Below, piece after piece: positions 25,266 through 26,813 of a stretch of 26,813 nucleotides of DNA. This DNA comes from Dactylosporangium sp. AC04546. GTDB taxonomy: Bacteria > Actinomycetota > Actinomycetes > Mycobacteriales > Micromonosporaceae. A program made the translations under genes and the position numbers. The stretch lies in NCBI RefSeq assembly GCF_022095675.1, contig NZ_JAHYSG010000148.1:1-26813 (forward strand), in the 5' to 3' direction. Under the pieces are notes generated by a model, which was given only the letters and a program-made list of their open reading frames with translations, was not told the DNA's origin and ran no database searches. Numbering within the stretch: position 1 is the stretch's first letter; each line of letters opens with the position of its first letter.

Positions 25266-25416
25266 AAACGCATGCGACGCGGCACGTTGCAGGTGGGCGG
25301 GACGACATGGATGTTCAACAAGACCGATCTTCGAGATTTTGTCGTACCCCACGTCGAGAATCGCGGTACCGCCTCGACCAGCTGGTGACCACGAAGTCCG
25401 AGAAGGGATCGCCATC

Positions 25417-26061
25417 ATGTCCAAGCTGCGTGTCCAGAACTTCTGCATCTCGCTCGACGGCTACGGCGCGGGCGCCGGCCAGAGCCGCGAGGAGCCGCTC
25501 GGCACCGGCGGGGAGCGGCTGCACGAGTGGTTCTTCCCGACCCGGATGTGGCACGAGATGACGGGCCAGGAGGGCGGCACGACCGGCCTCGACAACCAGT
25601 ACCTCACCGAGGGCCACACCGGGATCGGCGCCACGATCATGGGCCGCAACATGTTCGGCCCGGTCCGCGGGCCGTGGAGCTCCGACCCGTCGTGGTCGGG
25701 CTGGTGGGGCCCCAACCCGCCGTATCACCACGACGTCTTCGTCCTCACCCACGAGCCGCGCGAGAGCATGGAGATGGAGGGCGGCACGGTCTTCCACTTC
25801 GTGACCGACGGCATCGAGTCCGCGCTGGAGCGGGCCGTCAAGGCGGCCGCCGGCCAGGACGTCCTGGTCGCTGGCGGCGCCTCGACCATCAAGCAGTATC
25901 TGCGGGCGGGCCTCGTCGACATCGTGCACCTGCCGGTCGTCCCGATCCTGCTGGGCCGCGGCGAACGCCTGCTCGACGAGCCGTTCCCGGGCTACGAGTG
26001 CACGTCGTTCGTCAGCACCGACGCGGTCACCCACTACCGCCTGGACCGGGTGCGTTCATGA
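25417..26061 (+). CDS. Dihydrofolate reductase family protein (RibD C-terminal domain)
   Basis: This 214-residue single-domain protein has the RibD_C/DHFR-like fold: the N-terminal strand LRVQNFCISLDGYGAG, the NADPH-binding region GATIMGRNMFGPVRGPW, DVFVLTHEPRES, and the Gly-rich DVLVAGGASTIKQYLRAGLVDIVHLPVVPILLGRG. Members are NADPH-dependent reductases of unknown substrate rather than true folate reductases. AAGGGA at 25403-25408 precedes ATG 25417 by 8 bases, giving a firm start. The 150 bases upstream separate it from the divergent zinc operon, and I find no convincing promoter there. It converges on the acetyltransferase gene. Confidence 0.9.
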   Translation: MSKLRVQNFCISLDGYGAGAGQSREEPLGTGGERLHEWFFPTRMWHEMTGQEGGTTGLDNQYLTEGHTGIGATIMGRNMFGPVRGPWSSDPSWSGWWGPNPPYHHDVFVLTHEPRESMEMEGGTVFHFVTDGIESALERAVKAAAGQDVLVAGGASTIKQYLRAGLVDIVHLPVVPILLGRGERLLDEPFPGYECTSFVSTDAVTHYRLDRVRS

Positions 26062-26063
26062 CA

Positions 26064-26085
26064 GGGCCCGCCGGCGGCCGGGCCC
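26064..26085. terminator. GC hairpin between convergent genes
   Basis: GGGCCCG (26064-26070) and CGGGCCC (26079-26085) form a perfect 7-bp stem with an 8-base loop, lying between the reductase stop (26061) and the acetyltransferase stop (26107). There is no T-run. It could serve both strands. Confidence 0.5.
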
Positions 26086-26106
26086 GGGGGTGTGCCGGGT
26101 CGCGCG

Positions 26107-26610
26107 TCAGGAGGTGCTGCCCGGGAGGCGGAACTGGCGCGCCGTCAGGCCGAACCAGCGGTCGGTCAGCCCCTCGTCCCGCATGCCCAGCCGCCGGGCC
26201 ACGGCCTGCGACCGGTCGTTGTCGGGGTCCGTGAGGGCGAGCACCCCGGCCGGCGCGTCCCGCAGCAGCCGCCGCGCGGCCTCGGTGACGAGGCCGCGCC
26301 CCTGGTGGTCGGGGTGCAGATGCCAGCCGATCTCGACCTCGTCGGTCAGCCCGTCCTGGTCGTGCAGCGGCAGCAGCAGCACGGTGCCGACCGGCACCGC
26401 ACTCCCGGCGGGCACGATGGCCCACAGCCCGTAGGGCGCCGCAAGGTCCCGCTCCCGCGCGTGCCACCGCGCCAGCCGCTCCCGCGCCTCGTCCACGTCC
26501 GCGAGCGCCCGCCGCGGCTGCGGACCGAGCCACCGCATGACCTCCCACCGGGAGTAGATGTCGAAGAACGCCTCGAGGTCGTCCTCCACCCAGTGCCGCA
26601 ACTCCACCAC
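26107..26610 (-). CDS. GNAT-family N-acetyltransferase
   Basis: The product is about 167 residues and resembles RimJ/RimL-type GNATs. It begins with VVELRHWVEDDLEAFFDIYSR, includes GLWAIVPAGSAVPVGTVLLLPL and the core EVEIGWHLHPDHQGRGLVTEAA, where HQGRGL is the acetyl-CoA pyrophosphate loop (Q/RxxGxG/A), and ends with LTDPDNDRSQAVARRLGMRDEG. It transfers an acetyl group to an amine, with unknown acceptor. Start choice: GTG 26610 has AGAGG five bases upstream. The frame continues upstream to an ATG at 26679, but that adds a Gly/Arg/Lys-rich stretch without family character, so I leave it out. Confidence 0.88.
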   Translation of the reverse strand: MVELRHWVEDDLEAFFDIYSRWEVMRWLGPQPRRALADVDEARERLARWHARERDLAAPYGLWAIVPAGSAVPVGTVLLLPLHDQDGLTDEVEIGWHLHPDHQGRGLVTEAARRLLRDAPAGVLALTDPDNDRSQAVARRLGMRDEGLTDRWFGLTARQFRLPGSTS

Positions 26611-26756
26611 ACCCACCTCTTTCCCACGCCTTCCCCGCGCCGCTTTCCCGCGCCTCTTCCCGGGCCCTGGCAGGCCCACCGGGTCGCGGGCGACGTCGAC
26701 CGCCCGGCCGCGGGACGGACCGGCTCACCAGGGTGCGACAGCCCACCCGCCGGTGT

Positions 26757-26813
26757 CTACGCCAGCCACCCCACGCCCTGCCCTCGCTCCGCCGACGCCA
26801 GCCACTCCACGTC
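26757..26813 (-). CDS. Possible C-terminal fragment of a gene entering from the right
   Basis: On the minus strand a frame is open from the right edge to a TAG at 26757-26759, giving DVEWLASAERGQGVGWLA. The 18 residues contain a partial repeat (VEWLA/VGWLA). This is too short to judge as coding. The remaining 26611-26756 shows no gene. Confidence 0.2.
   Translation of the reverse strand, partial: DVEWLASAERGQGVGWLA
26759..26811. repeat. Pair of 17-bp direct repeats at the right edge
   Basis: ACGCCAGCCACCCCACG (26759-26775) recurs as ACGCCAGCCACTCCACG (26795-26811) with one mismatch and a 36-base period (12 codons). It may be the start of a longer repeat array beyond the window. Confidence 0.5.

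Noticed and set aside
26611..26679. N-terminal extension of the acetyltransferase to ATG 26679
   Set aside because: The added Gly/Arg/Lys-rich residues are not part of the GNAT fold and the GTG at 26610 has AGAGG upstream.

Overview
The window is very GC-rich, packed with short-gapped genes, and uses GTG/TTG starts freely. This, together with the gene types (GlgX-TreY-TreZ, GH77 MalQ, PPK2, DUF427, MEDS-STAS proteins, ArsR-AHSA1 pair, short M1 lipoprotein peptidase), points to an actinobacterial chromosome, plausibly a Micromonosporaceae-like filamentous actinomycete. The genus cannot be fixed from the sequence alone. I see no rRNA, tRNA, CRISPR array, insertion sequence or prophage gene. The functions and motifs below come from my own reading of the translations, with no database search.

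Layout. (1) 1-644, minus: the 5' part of an unrecognised gene that runs off the left edge. Its C-terminal half is an (SPPDLA)n tail encoded by an 18-bp tandem repeat with at least 14 identical copies. (2) 757-2943, plus: a three-gene operon of a GlxA-type DJ-1/AraC regulator, a stand-alone DJ-1/PfpI protein and a DUF2461 protein. (3) 2940-6348, minus: GH133 debranching enzyme followed by a GT4 glycosyltransferase. Divergent from it, at 6609-12636 plus, lie glgX-treY-treZ. Together they make an alpha-glucan/trehalose locus: glucan is debranched, the linear maltodextrin end is isomerised to a trehalosyl unit, and trehalose is released. (4) 12641-13956, plus: an ArsR regulator with a clear promoter/operator, translationally overlapping an AHSA1-VOC fusion protein. 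(5) 13964-18247, minus: ppk2, a double-DUF427 protein, a MEDS-STAS sensor protein and malQ, in one tight operon that joins polyphosphate chemistry, a signalling protein and maltodextrin disproportionation. (6) 18306-22892: three extracytoplasmic proteins with solute-binding-like folds. Two of them carry C-terminal von Willebrand A domains and one is stand-alone; they form a divergent pair of transcription units. This is the best candidate here for an undescribed system. (7) 22918-25264, minus: a ZnuA-type zinc-binding lipoprotein under a perfect 15-bp Zur-like palindrome, followed 10 bp later by a zinc-dependent M1 lipoprotein peptidase. (8) 25417-26610: a dihydrofolate-reductase-like (RibD C-domain) protein and a convergent GNAT acetyltransferase, separated by a GC hairpin. 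The last 200 bases hold a short direct repeat and no complete gene.

No gene-free stretch exceeds 300 bases. The three largest gaps (6349-6608, 20963-21236, 26611-26813) are described individually.
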